This document shows, piece by piece, positions 7,053 to 15,352 of a stretch of DNA of 64,000 nucleotides. The translations under genes were made by a program, and so were the position numbers. The DNA comes from Eggerthellaceae bacterium UBA3686. Its GTDB lineage: Bacteria; Actinomycetota; Coriobacteriia; Coriobacteriales; Eggerthellaceae. The notes beneath the pieces are model-generated. The model saw only the letters and a list, made by a program, of their open reading frames with translations. It was not told the origin of the DNA and did no database searches. Where the stretch lies: assembly GCA_002371495.1 (NCBI GenBank), contig DFIX01000021.1, positions 55,131 to 119,130 on the forward strand, read 5' to 3'. Numbering within the stretch: position 1 is the first letter of the stretch; each line of letters opens with the position of its first letter.

Positions 7053-8549
7053 TTACGGGCGCGGGGTGCCGCACTCGCCGCAGAACTTGCCCGAGTTGGT
7101 GGTGCCGCACTGCGGGCATGTCCACTCGGCCGGAGGCTCGGGCACCGGCTTGGGGGTGCCGCACTCGCCGCAGAACTTGCCGTTGTTTGCGGTGCCGCAC
7201 TGTGGGCAGGTCCAGCCGTCGGTCGGAACAGCAGCTGCCATGGCGGTGGCCGCCGCTGCTGCCGCAGCTGCCTGTTCTTGGGCTTGAGCCGCTACGCGGG
7301 CGGCCTCCTCGGCGGCTTGAGCTGCTGCGGCCGCCTTGGCTTCGGCCTCGGCCTTCGCTGCCGCAGCGGCTGCTTCAGCGCGCTCCTGTGCCGCCTTGGC
7401 TTCGGCCTCGGCCTTCGCTGCCGCCGCTGCGGCCTGCTCTTCGGCGCGGCGCTGCTTCTCGGCCTCGAACGGCTGGGCGCCGAACCCGCCGCCCTCGGCC
7501 ATGGGATACGCCGACTGCGGTTGCTGGTAGCCGCCCATGGCGCCTTGCTGGTACATGCTCGCGGCCGCGTTGCCGCCCATTCCCTGAGCCATGCCCATGC
7601 CCATGAAGCCGGTCATGGCGCCGGCGGTGTTGTTGGCAGCGTCGCGCATTGCGTCGGCCGAAGCGTTGGCCATGACGGCCGCTGCCTGGTTGGGATCGAC
7701 CATGGTTTGGGCCATCTGGCGGTCGGCGATCTTCTGCTCGATTTCTTCGGGCAGCGTGATGGAATTGATGCCGAACGTGACGACCGAGATGCCGCGTTTC
7801 TCGGACCAATCTTCCGAGAGCTCGTCGTTCAGGAGCGACGCGAGCTCTTTGGTGTGGGCGGTAATTGCGCTGTAGCGAATGCCCATCTCGGAGACGCGAG
7901 CGAGCGCCGGTTGCAGGGCCGTCAGAAGCTCGCTCTTCATCTGCGAGTCCAGGCGGTCGCGCGTGTAGGGCTCCTCGACGTTGCCGCAAACGTTCTTGTA
8001 GAACAGCAGCGGGTTGGTCAGCTTGTAAGAATACTCACCGTTCAGGCGTACCTTGGTGTCCATGTCGAGACCCAGGTTGGCGTCGACGATGCGGAAGGGG
8101 ATCGGCGAGGAGGTGCCGTACTTGTTGCCGTAAATCTCTTTCGTGTTGAAGAAGTAGATACGTTGGTCTTTGCCGGTGTCGCCGCCGAAGGTGAAACGCT
8201 GGCCGATGCGCTCGAGCGAAGCGCGGATGCCGGCTTCGAGGTCGCCGTAGAAAAGCGAGGGCTCGGTCGAGCGGTCGTAGACGAATTGCCCAGGTTCGGC
8301 GCAAACATCGACGATCTCGCCAGACTCGACGATGATCATGCACTGACCGTCGTTCACTGCGATGATGGAGCCGTCGCTGATGATGTTGCTTTCGCCCCTG
8401 ATATTCGAGCTGCGGCCCTTGTCGGACGTGCGCTTTTGCCCCTTAACCGCGAGCGTGTTCTCGTCAAGAGAATCGCAGTAGAAGAAGTCGCGCCATGAGT
8501 CGGCCAAAACGCCGCCCGCTGCGCCCGCAATTGCGTGAATCAAACCCAT
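7053..8549 (-). CDS. SPFH-domain protein with twin C-terminal zinc ribbons (YdjI-like)
   Basis: Protein of 498 residues. Residues about 1-300 form an SPFH/virion-core-like domain (DFFYCDSL, YFFNTKEIYGNKYG, EMGIRYSAI). A Gly/Met/Gln-rich stretch follows, then an Ala/Lys/Glu-rich coiled-coil segment with a near-exact internal direct repeat (DNA about 7331-7365 and 7382-7416). Two zinc ribbons close it, each with CPQCGT and CGECGTP. Bacillus subtilis YdjI has the same SPFH type and works with PspA, YdjG and YdjH in the membrane-stress response. Here it follows the other two homologues on the same strand. ATG at 8549 has a ribosome-binding site (GGAGCG); a possible -10 (TATAAT, minus strand 8614-8619) suggests its own promoter. 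Confidence 0.85.
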   Translation of the reverse strand: MGLIHAIAGAAGGVLADSWRDFFYCDSLDENTLAVKGQKRTSDKGRSSNIRGESNIISDGSIIAVNDGQCMIIVESGEIVDVCAEPGQFVYDRSTEPSLFYGDLEAGIRASLERIGQRFTFGGDTGKDQRIYFFNTKEIYGNKYGTSSPIPFRIVDANLGLDMDTKVRLNGEYSYKLTNPLLFYKNVCGNVEEPYTRDRLDSQMKSELLTALQPALARVSEMGIRYSAITAHTKELASLLNDELSEDWSEKRGISVVTFGINSITLPEEIEQKIADRQMAQTMVDPNQAAAVMANASADAMRDAANNTAGAMTGFMGMGMAQGMGGNAAASMYQQGAMGGYQQPQSAYPMAEGGGFGAQPFEAEKQRRAEEQAAAAAAKAEAEAKAAQERAEAAAAAAKAEAEAKAAAAAQAAEEAARVAAQAQEQAAAAAAAATAMAAAVPTDGWTCPQCGTANNGKFCGECGTPKPVPEPPAEWTCPQCGTTNSGKFCGECGTPRP

Positions 8550-8660
8550 AATCGCTCCTTACCTTGAAACGTTCTGTCTGCCGCATCAAGCGCTGCGACG
8601 GGCGCCTTGTCCAATTATAGTATGCACCAGGGCATATGAGGCGCTCGGTGCTTAGCGTCG

Positions 8661-10007
8661 TTAGAACTTGCCGCCGCCCGAACTGCTGAAGCCGCCGCCT
8701 CCGCCGCCGCCCCAGCCACCTCCGCCGAAGCCGCCACCGCCACCGCTGTCTTCGTGCTTGGGGATGGGCGTCGCCACGAGTGTCGTGTTGACGAACGAAT
8801 CCTGCGAATGCGTGAGCTCGAAGCTATCGGATACGAGGTAGTTAGAGGCCTCCGTGCTCTCGTGAGCTGTGCTCATTGCTGATTTCTCGCCGTTGACCTT
8901 GACGAACGCAGCTCCTATTGGAATACCGAGCAAGGCGAATATCTTAAGGAAAAACGAGAACAAGTCGGGCTCGGTCCAAGGCTTGCCCCGCGCCGAGTAG
9001 TATTCGAGCTGTTCGCCGATTTTGTCGTAGTAGGCTTTCGATCCGTCGTACCAGTTGTTGCCGCCCAGCTCGTTTGTCACGGCGTTTTCCATGGCTTCGA
9101 TGCCTTCGTCCGAGAACGAGTAAGAGCCCTGACCGTACGCGATGGTCACGTAGTCGCGCGAGTTGATTGCCAAGGCCAGCATAATGCCGTCGCCGTATTT
9201 ACCACCGCTCTCGGTGTTGCTTTCTTTGTTGAGCCCCAGCCCGTTTGCGCGGTAGAAGCTCGTGGCAAAATTGGTGCGCTGGGATTTGCTTGGGCTTTCG
9301 AGGCCCTTGTCGTTGGAATCGCGCATGTAGTCGACGACGAGCAAATACACGCCCATGTTGTAGTCTTGCGCCAACTTGGTCGCCGTCGCCTCGAGAGAGG
9401 CACGCTGCTCGTCGCTGAACAGGCCATAGTCATCTATTACATACGTGCCGTTATAGGCGATGGCCGAGGTTGCGTTGGGTTGTTTGCCCGAAAGCGTCTG
9501 CGAAACGTCCGAGAAGAACGTCTCGCCGGCGCCGTTCCAATCGCCGCGTCCCAAATAGGGGTTGATTTCGGTCGTCATGTAGTTAAGCTGCTCGCTGGTC
9601 AGCTTCTCTTCAGCTTTGCCGCTCGAGACCAGGGCGAACTGGTTCTCGGGGACGCACACCAAAAGTACGACACATCCGTTGGAGGCTTTCTTGTCGAGGC
9701 CGTAAGCGTCGACGAAATCATCAGCATAGTCGACAGCTTGGTTGTAGTTGTCGAGGTTGTCGACGGTAACGTAGACCGCGTACACGTCGTATCTGCTCAT
9801 TATTTCCGTCGCCCGAATATTGAGAGTCGTCTCCTCGGCCCCCGAGAGCAAGTTGCCATTGTCGATGACGGATTTCTGCTGCTCGACGGCCTCGATCGTG
9901 TCTTCGTCTTTTTGGATTTCAGCGAAGGCGAGCGAAGGCGCCGCGGCGAGCGAAGCCCCCAAAATTATTGCGAACAGAAACGATGCGAGTTTCTTCCAAG
10001 ATTTCAT
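8661..10007 (-). CDS. TPM-domain membrane protein with Gly-rich tail (YdjH-like)
   Basis: Protein of 448 residues. A signal peptide (MKSWKKLASFLFAIILGASL) is followed by two TPM-type modules (about 50-180 and 190-340: NGCVVLLVCVPENQ; GDGIMLALAINSRDY), one membrane helix (FFLKIFALLGIPIGAAFVKV) and a Gly/Ser-rich tail, as in YgcG/YdjH proteins. The tail is typical of TPM proteins and is probably cytoplasmic or disordered. ATG 10007 is preferred over GTG 10013 because AGGGGG (10014-10020) is then 7 nt away. That ribosome-binding site overlaps the stop of the gene before, so the two are co-transcribed. Likely role: envelope-stress complex with its neighbours. Confidence 0.85.
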   Translation of the reverse strand: MKSWKKLASFLFAIILGASLAAAPSLAFAEIQKDEDTIEAVEQQKSVIDNGNLLSGAEETTLNIRATEIMSRYDVYAVYVTVDNLDNYNQAVDYADDFVDAYGLDKKASNGCVVLLVCVPENQFALVSSGKAEEKLTSEQLNYMTTEINPYLGRGDWNGAGETFFSDVSQTLSGKQPNATSAIAYNGTYVIDDYGLFSDEQRASLEATATKLAQDYNMGVYLLVVDYMRDSNDKGLESPSKSQRTNFATSFYRANGLGLNKESNTESGGKYGDGIMLALAINSRDYVTIAYGQGSYSFSDEGIEAMENAVTNELGGNNWYDGSKAYYDKIGEQLEYYSARGKPWTEPDLFSFFLKIFALLGIPIGAAFVKVNGEKSAMSTAHESTEASNYLVSDSFELTHSQDSFVNTTLVATPIPKHEDSGGGGGFGGGGWGGGGGGGFSSSGGGKF

Positions 10008-10019
10008 GAGCACACCCCC

Positions 10020-11294
10020 TTACATTAGGAATCCGCCGAAGAAGAAGGTTATGACGGCTGCTATTATCGCGAGCAGCGGAACGAACATCATCAGGAAATG
10101 CTTTCTGACCTTGCCCTTGTCAATTGGCAAGTCACCGATGAGCTTGCCGGTTTGGCCGTTCATGGCAAACAGGTAGTCATCGCCGTCCCATTTGGTGTGG
10201 AGCATCCATACGGGCAGCAGCACGTATGCGATGTCTGTCCAGGTGACGTTTGAGTCCATGCGCTCGGTGTCGATTTCCATATAGCCCGATGCCGACGACT
10301 GCATGACGTCTTCGCATGTGTTTTGCGTGCGGAAACGGGCGCGTGCGTCGCACTGCTGCACGTCGAGGTCGTAGCGATCGGTCAGGTATCCAGGAAGGTA
10401 GGCAATCGAAAAGGGGACCATTTCGGAATAGTCGAACGGCTCGATTGCGTCCATGTGGGCATCGGGCATCTTGGTGGAGCCGTCGACCGGCACCCCTTTG
10501 AACCGCATGGTGCCAGAGCGATAAAGCTTGTAATGGTCGGTTTCGGTGTACATGTTCTTGCTATCGGACCACGTGCGAATGTTGCGCCCGTTGAAGACCG
10601 CGTCACCATCAGCCGTTCCCGAGTAGAGCCAGAATGGAACGTAGATACCCTGAACTTCCTGAATGTGGTTGTTGGCGGTGAAGTCGTCGGGCAGAAGGGG
10701 TTTGCCGCCGTAGTAGCTTTTCAGCGCGGCGATGGCTGCGTTCTTGTCGAGCTTGAACGGGATGATGTAATCGGGTTTCAGCACGTCGGAGAGCTGCCCT
10801 GGTACCACTGTGTTGTTGCCGCAGTAGGGACAGCTCGTAACGGCAGTAACCTGATCGACCATCAGCTGGGCGCCGCATGATGGGCAATTGTAGGCACGCA
10901 TGCTGTTGACGTCGTCGTCGCGCCATTTGGAAAGGGCGATATAGTCTTGAATGGGGTCGCCCGTCAAGGGCGCTTTCTGTTCGACGCGCGTCACGTTTTC
11001 CGTCGAGGCTTCCGCAGCGGACATGCTTGCTGCAGTTTGGGAGTCATGGGCCTGCGCGGTCGCCTGCGCCGCTGCATTTGCGACGGCAGCGTGGGCTCCG
11101 TGCGACCCGAGCTGCTCACGACGGTCGCTCGCCGCCTGCGCATCGGCTTTTTCCTGCTTTTCCGCAAAGAGGGCCTCGACTTCTTCGGTGGTGAAGGTTG
11201 AGTCGCAGAATTCGCAGCGCAGCTTGCCGATGGAGCCATCGAAGCTCAGCCTGCCGTTGCAATTGGGGCATTGATACGTAGTGGTTTGGGCCAT
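10020..11294 (-). CDS. Zinc-ribbon membrane protein (YdjG-like)
   Basis: Protein of 424 residues. A TFIIB-type zinc ribbon opens it (CPNCNGRLSFDG with a later CEFC), a low-complexity Ala/Gln/Ser region follows, then a second ribbon (CPSCGAQL and CPYCGN). The large middle domain ends in one C-terminal membrane helix (FLMMFVPLLAIIAAVITFFF). This order matches B. subtilis YdjG, which with YdjH forms the membrane platform for PspA. Start ATG 11294 follows GGAGG; in-frame codons further upstream are not protein-like. First gene of the cluster; the next gene overlaps its end. Confidence 0.8.
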   Translation of the reverse strand: MAQTTTYQCPNCNGRLSFDGSIGKLRCEFCDSTFTTEEVEALFAEKQEKADAQAASDRREQLGSHGAHAAVANAAAQATAQAHDSQTAASMSAAEASTENVTRVEQKAPLTGDPIQDYIALSKWRDDDVNSMRAYNCPSCGAQLMVDQVTAVTSCPYCGNNTVVPGQLSDVLKPDYIIPFKLDKNAAIAALKSYYGGKPLLPDDFTANNHIQEVQGIYVPFWLYSGTADGDAVFNGRNIRTWSDSKNMYTETDHYKLYRSGTMRFKGVPVDGSTKMPDAHMDAIEPFDYSEMVPFSIAYLPGYLTDRYDLDVQQCDARARFRTQNTCEDVMQSSASGYMEIDTERMDSNVTWTDIAYVLLPVWMLHTKWDGDDYLFAMNGQTGKLIGDLPIDKGKVRKHFLMMFVPLLAIIAAVITFFFGGFLM

Positions 11295-11400
11295 AGTCAA
11301 CCTCCACGAAGGACTGCCGTCATTAGCGCATATCATACTCCGAAAAGACCATTCGAATAATCGGCGATGCGAAAGTGTTTTCGCGAAGAGGAAAATGGTG

Positions 11401-11616
11401 GCCCTCGAGTCCCGCCGTAGCCGAGAAGCGCGAAGCGGAGCCCCTCCAGGCTTTCGCGGGCTGCGACAAGCGCAGGCGCGGCGGGAGCGAGGACTGTCTG
11501 AGCGCCCGAAGGGCGCGAGTTCCGCAGCTGCCGCGCCGGAGCGCAGGAGCGGTTAGCCCGCGCTTGCCTGGAGGGGCTCCGCTTCGCGCTTCTCGGCTAC
11601 GGCGGGACTCGAGGGC
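11401..11616. repeat. 216-nt structured inverted repeat with perfect 51-bp arms
   Basis: Bases 11401-11451 are the exact reverse complement of 11566-11616. The 114-nt interior pairs further: CGCGGGCT (11455-11462) with AGCCCGCG (11555-11562), GGCGCGGC with GCCGCGCC, GGACT with AGTTCC, and a closing hairpin GCGCCCGAAGGGCGC. It has no coding potential. It lies between the start of the zinc-ribbon gene (minus strand) and htpG, upstream of both. It is probably a structured RNA or a non-autonomous repeat. Confidence 0.85.
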
Positions 11617-11683
11617 TCTGAATGGCAACACGCTCCGAAATATGTTTTGAACGTAACACTTGAGTGTCGGCATATCAGATTTC

Positions 11684-11744
11684 TTGACATACCTAGATTG
11701 AGTATTACAATCCAGTGTTAGCACTCGACGGCTGCGACTGCTAA
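11684..11744 (+). promoter_or_regulatory. htpG promoter with CIRCE operator
   Basis: TTGACA (11684-11689), 16 nt, TACAAT (11706-11711). Just downstream TTAGCACTC (11718-11726), nine bases, GACTGCTAA (11736-11744): the CIRCE inverted repeat with one mismatch to TTAGCACTC-N9-GAGTGCTAA. HrcA binds CIRCE and represses chaperone genes. Its position overlapping the transcription start fits repression. Confidence 0.9.
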
Positions 11745-11785
11745 TTATTGTTGTGGCCCTTACGAAACGGGAAAGGAACGGCGCC

Positions 11786-13687
11786 ATGCGCAAATTCAAG
11801 ACAGAGAGCAAGAAGCTGCTCGATCTTATGATCAACTCGATCTACACCAATCGCGAGATTTTCCTGCGCGAGCTGATCTCCAACGCTTCGGATGCAGTCG
11901 ACAAGCTGTACTTCCGCAGCCTGACCGACAAAAGCGTCGAGGTCGGCAAGGACGAGCTCGAAATCCGCGTTGCGTTCGACAAGGATGCCCGCACCATTAC
12001 GGTCAGCGACACCGGCATCGGCATGACCGCAGACGAGCTCGAGAAGAACCTTGGCACCATCGCGCACTCCGGCAGCCAGGAGTTCAAGGCCGAAAACGAT
12101 TTTTCCGAGACCGACGCTGCCGACATCATCGGCCAGTTCGGCGTCGGCTTCTACTCGTCGTTCATGGTCGCCAAAAACGTCAAGGTCACTTCGAAGGCGT
12201 ACGGTTCCGACGAAGCGAGCGTTTGGGAATCGAACGGCATCGACGGCTACACGATCGAGCCGGCGACCAAGGAGGGCCATGGCACCGAAATCGTGCTTAC
12301 CCTGAAAGACAGCACCGACGAGGATGATTACGACGAGTACCTTAACGAGTGGAAGCTTCGCGGGCTGATCAAACAGTACAGCAACTACGTGCGTTACCCC
12401 ATTCACATGCTCGTCACCAAATCGCGCGCCCTGCCCAAGCCCGAAGACGCTGGCGACGATTACGTGACTCAATATGAGGACTACACCGAAGACGAGACCA
12501 TCAACTCGATGATTCCCATCTGGAAGCGCAAGAAGTCCGAGGTTACCGATGAGGAGTACGCCGAGTTCTACAAGTCCGACTTCCATGACTTCACCGACCC
12601 GGCGCGCACCATCAGCGTGCATGCCGAGGGTGCGCTCAGCTACGATGCGCTGCTGTTCGTGCCTGGCCGTGCACCGTTTGACCTGTACAGCCGCGATTAC
12701 GAGAAGGGCTTGGCTCTGTACAGCTCGGGCGTGCTGATCATGGACAAATGCGCCGACTTGCTGCCCGACTACTACAACTTCGTGCGCGGCGTCGTTGACT
12801 CGAGCGACCTTACGCTCAACATCTCGCGCGAGACCCTGCAGCGCAACAGCCAGCTGCGCGCCATCGCCAACAAGGTCGAGAAGAAGATCACGAACGAGCT
12901 AAACAAGATGCGCGACAACGATCGCGAGGACTACGAGCTGTTCTTCGACAATTTCGGCCGTTCGATCAAGTTCGGCCTGTACGCCGGCTATGGCATGAAG
13001 AACGAAGAACTTGGGCCGCTGGTCATGTTCTACTCGACCATCCAGCAGAAGAACGTCACGCTCGACGAGTACATCGAGTTGATGCCCGAAGATCAGGATG
13101 CCATCTATTACGCGCCCGGCGATTCGATCGAGCGCCTGCGCAACCTGCCCATCGTGCGCACGGTCACGACCAAGGGCTACGACGTGCTGCTCTGCACCGA
13201 AGATGTTGACGAGTTCTGTCTGCAGGCGATGCGCACTTGGAAGGAAAAAGAATTCAAGAACGTCAGTACGAGCGGCATCGACGTTGCCACCGAAGATGAG
13301 AAGAAGATCGCCGAAGAAGCGGGCGAGGCCAACAAGGAACTGCTCGACGCCATGAAGGAGATTCTGCAGGCCAACGTCAGCGACGTCGTGATATCGCCGA
13401 ACTCGACGGTGGCGCCTGCCACTCTGACTACGGCTGGCCCCATTTCCCTCGAAATGGAGCGCGTGCTGTCGCAGGGCCCCGATGCCGACCGCATCCATGC
13501 CGAGCGCGTGCTGCAGCTGAACGCGCAGCACAAGGTGTTCGAGACTCTGAAGGCCGCACAAGCCGATGGCGACAAAGAAAAGCTGAAGCTCTACACCGAT
13601 TTGCTTTACAACCAGGCGCTGCTGACCTGTGGCATGCCCATCGAAGACCCCATTACCTTTGCCGAGCAAATCTGCAAGCTGATGTAG
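11786..13687 (+). CDS. htpG: Molecular chaperone HtpG (Hsp90)
   Basis: Protein of 633 residues, full family length. The GHKL ATPase motifs are in order: ELISNASDAVDKL (the Asn/Asp box), DTGIGM, and GQFGVGFYSSFM; the middle and C-terminal dimer domains follow. It is an ATP-dependent cytosolic chaperone active under heat and other stress. The ATG at 11786 gives the standard N-terminus MRKFKTESKKLLDLMI, 13 nt after a GAAAGGAA site; a GTG at 11753 is rejected. The CIRCE element upstream makes HrcA control likely. A terminator follows at 13758. Confidence 0.97.
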   Translation: MRKFKTESKKLLDLMINSIYTNREIFLRELISNASDAVDKLYFRSLTDKSVEVGKDELEIRVAFDKDARTITVSDTGIGMTADELEKNLGTIAHSGSQEFKAENDFSETDAADIIGQFGVGFYSSFMVAKNVKVTSKAYGSDEASVWESNGIDGYTIEPATKEGHGTEIVLTLKDSTDEDDYDEYLNEWKLRGLIKQYSNYVRYPIHMLVTKSRALPKPEDAGDDYVTQYEDYTEDETINSMIPIWKRKKSEVTDEEYAEFYKSDFHDFTDPARTISVHAEGALSYDALLFVPGRAPFDLYSRDYEKGLALYSSGVLIMDKCADLLPDYYNFVRGVVDSSDLTLNISRETLQRNSQLRAIANKVEKKITNELNKMRDNDREDYELFFDNFGRSIKFGLYAGYGMKNEELGPLVMFYSTIQQKNVTLDEYIELMPEDQDAIYYAPGDSIERLRNLPIVRTVTTKGYDVLLCTEDVDEFCLQAMRTWKEKEFKNVSTSGIDVATEDEKKIAEEAGEANKELLDAMKEILQANVSDVVISPNSTVAPATLTTAGPISLEMERVLSQGPDADRIHAERVLQLNAQHKVFETLKAAQADGDKEKLKLYTDLLYNQALLTCGMPIEDPITFAEQICKLM

Positions 13688-13757
13688 CGCCCGCCGCTTA
13701 CGAGAAGCAGCAAAAAAGCACGCCCCTTTTTGGTTGTTTTGAGTTTGCAACATGCGC

Positions 13758-13788
13758 AGAAGCCCCGTCGTTCGGGGCTTCTTTTTTT
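13758..13788 (+). terminator. Intrinsic terminator of htpG
   Basis: AGAAGCCCCG and CGGGGCTTCT form the stem with a 5-nt loop, followed by a run of T. Confidence 0.9.
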
Positions 13789-13912
13789 GCAGTTTGCAAA
13801 AGGCGGAAAACACACGATTTACGCGCGCTTTTTGGGTGTAGTATTCACGTTGCGATTCCTGCACGCCGGCCGCTAAATTACCAACGAAACGCAAGAGGGG
13901 GAACGGGCGAAG

Positions 13913-15334
13913 TTGGTCTTTTCGAGCCTTATATTCCTTTTTGTGTTCCTGGTTGTGCACCTGGTCGTATACGCGTTTGTGCACGATCGGTACCGTAATG
14001 CTGTTTTGCTGGTATCGTCGCTTATCTTCTATTCGTGGGGAGGACCGCAGTATCTGCTGTTGCTCGTGGGAGACACGTTTGCCAGCTGGGCTTTCGCGCT
14101 GCTCATCGAGCGCTCGCAGGGGCAGGCGGCAAAACGCGCGTTCTTGGTGCTGGAATGCGTCGTCTTGCTCGGGCTGTTGGGAATCTTCAAGTATTTGGGG
14201 TTCGTTCTGGGCAACGTGCAGGCGGTTTTCGGCGCGCCAGAGCTCATTCCCCAGATCGTGCTGCCCATAGGTATCTCGTTTTACACCTTTCAGCTTATTT
14301 CGTACGTGGTCGACGTGTATCGCGGCCAGATTCACGCGCAGCCCCGCTTTGCGCGGCTGTTGCTGTATTCGTCTCTGTTCCACCAGTGCATCGCCGGGCC
14401 TATCGTGCGTTACGAAACCGTGCAGAACGAGATCGAGCACCGTCGCCCGTCGCGCAACGACATTTACTATGGCGTGCGTCGTTTCAGCATCGGCGTTGCT
14501 AAGAAGGCAATATTGGCCAATTCGTGCGCTTCGGTAGCCGACACGTTGCTGCCAATCGGGTCCGATGCGCTGTTCACGCAGGTGACCACGGGCTATTGGC
14601 TCGGCATGGCCTTCTACATGCTTCAGATCTACCTTGACTTCTCGGCGTATTCCGATATGGCTATCGGCATGGGCCGCATGGTGGGTTTCCACTACCTTGA
14701 AAACTTCAACTACCCCTATATGGCGACGTCCATTCAGGATTTCTGGCGCAGGTGGCATATCTCGCTTTCGAGCTTCTTCCGCGACTACGTCTATATCCCG
14801 CTCGGCGGCAGCCGCTGCTCGCGCGCAAAGTACGTGCGCAACATCTTCATCGTGTGGTTTTTGACGGGCATGTGGCACGGAGCAAGTTGGAATTACATCT
14901 TGTGGGGCCTGTATTTTGCCGTGTTCCTTTTGCTCGAGAAATTCGTCATTCGGGGGCGTATGCCGCGCGTCGCCGGGCACCTGTACGCGCTTATAGTCGT
15001 CTATTTTGGCTGGGTGCTCTTTCATTTCGAGAGCTTTGCCGAGATGGGCTGCGTGGCCGCCGGAATCTTCGGCCTTGCAGGCGGCGGCTTCACGAGCCTG
15101 GAGGTGCACACGCTTTTCATGCAGAACATATTCTTGTTGCTGTTCTGCATCATCGCGTGCACAAATTTGGGCGCCTGGTTGCATTCGCGGCTGTTTGCGG
15201 CGGCGAAGGGCAACGACGCCGCGCTGCTCCTGTACAGCGTTCTCGAGGCGCTTACGCCAGTTGCGCTCCTGGTCGTTGCCGTCATAGGGCTTGCGGGAGC
15301 TAGCTATAACCCGTTCATATACTTCCAGTTCTAG
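13913..15334 (+). CDS. MBOAT O-acyltransferase (AlgI/DltB-like)
   Basis: Protein of 473 residues with about ten membrane helices. It starts VFSSLIFLFVFLVVHLVVY, the usual AlgI-type N-terminus, at a TTG with GAGGGGG 12 nt before. Family motifs include DFSAYSDMAIGMGRMVGF, FWRRWHISLSSFFRDYVYIP and the invariant-His segment TGMWHGASWN. These enzymes move acyl (often acetyl) groups across the membrane to a surface glycan. The next gene codes an AlgX/DHHW-type partner, so the pair probably O-acetylates a cell-envelope polysaccharide. No alginate genes are near, so the acceptor is unknown. Confidence 0.9.
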   Translation: MVFSSLIFLFVFLVVHLVVYAFVHDRYRNAVLLVSSLIFYSWGGPQYLLLLVGDTFASWAFALLIERSQGQAAKRAFLVLECVVLLGLLGIFKYLGFVLGNVQAVFGAPELIPQIVLPIGISFYTFQLISYVVDVYRGQIHAQPRFARLLLYSSLFHQCIAGPIVRYETVQNEIEHRRPSRNDIYYGVRRFSIGVAKKAILANSCASVADTLLPIGSDALFTQVTTGYWLGMAFYMLQIYLDFSAYSDMAIGMGRMVGFHYLENFNYPYMATSIQDFWRRWHISLSSFFRDYVYIPLGGSRCSRAKYVRNIFIVWFLTGMWHGASWNYILWGLYFAVFLLLEKFVIRGRMPRVAGHLYALIVVYFGWVLFHFESFAEMGCVAAGIFGLAGGGFTSLEVHTLFMQNIFLLLFCIIACTNLGAWLHSRLFAAAKGNDAALLLYSVLEALTPVALLVVAVIGLAGASYNPFIYFQF

Positions 15335-15352
15335 GCGAGGGGGGTGATGAGC

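Noticed and set aside
7331..7416. Tandem direct repeats in DNA, possible array
   Set aside because: They are in frame and code Ala/Lys/Glu coiled-coil repeats of the SPFH protein; no spacers, so not CRISPR.
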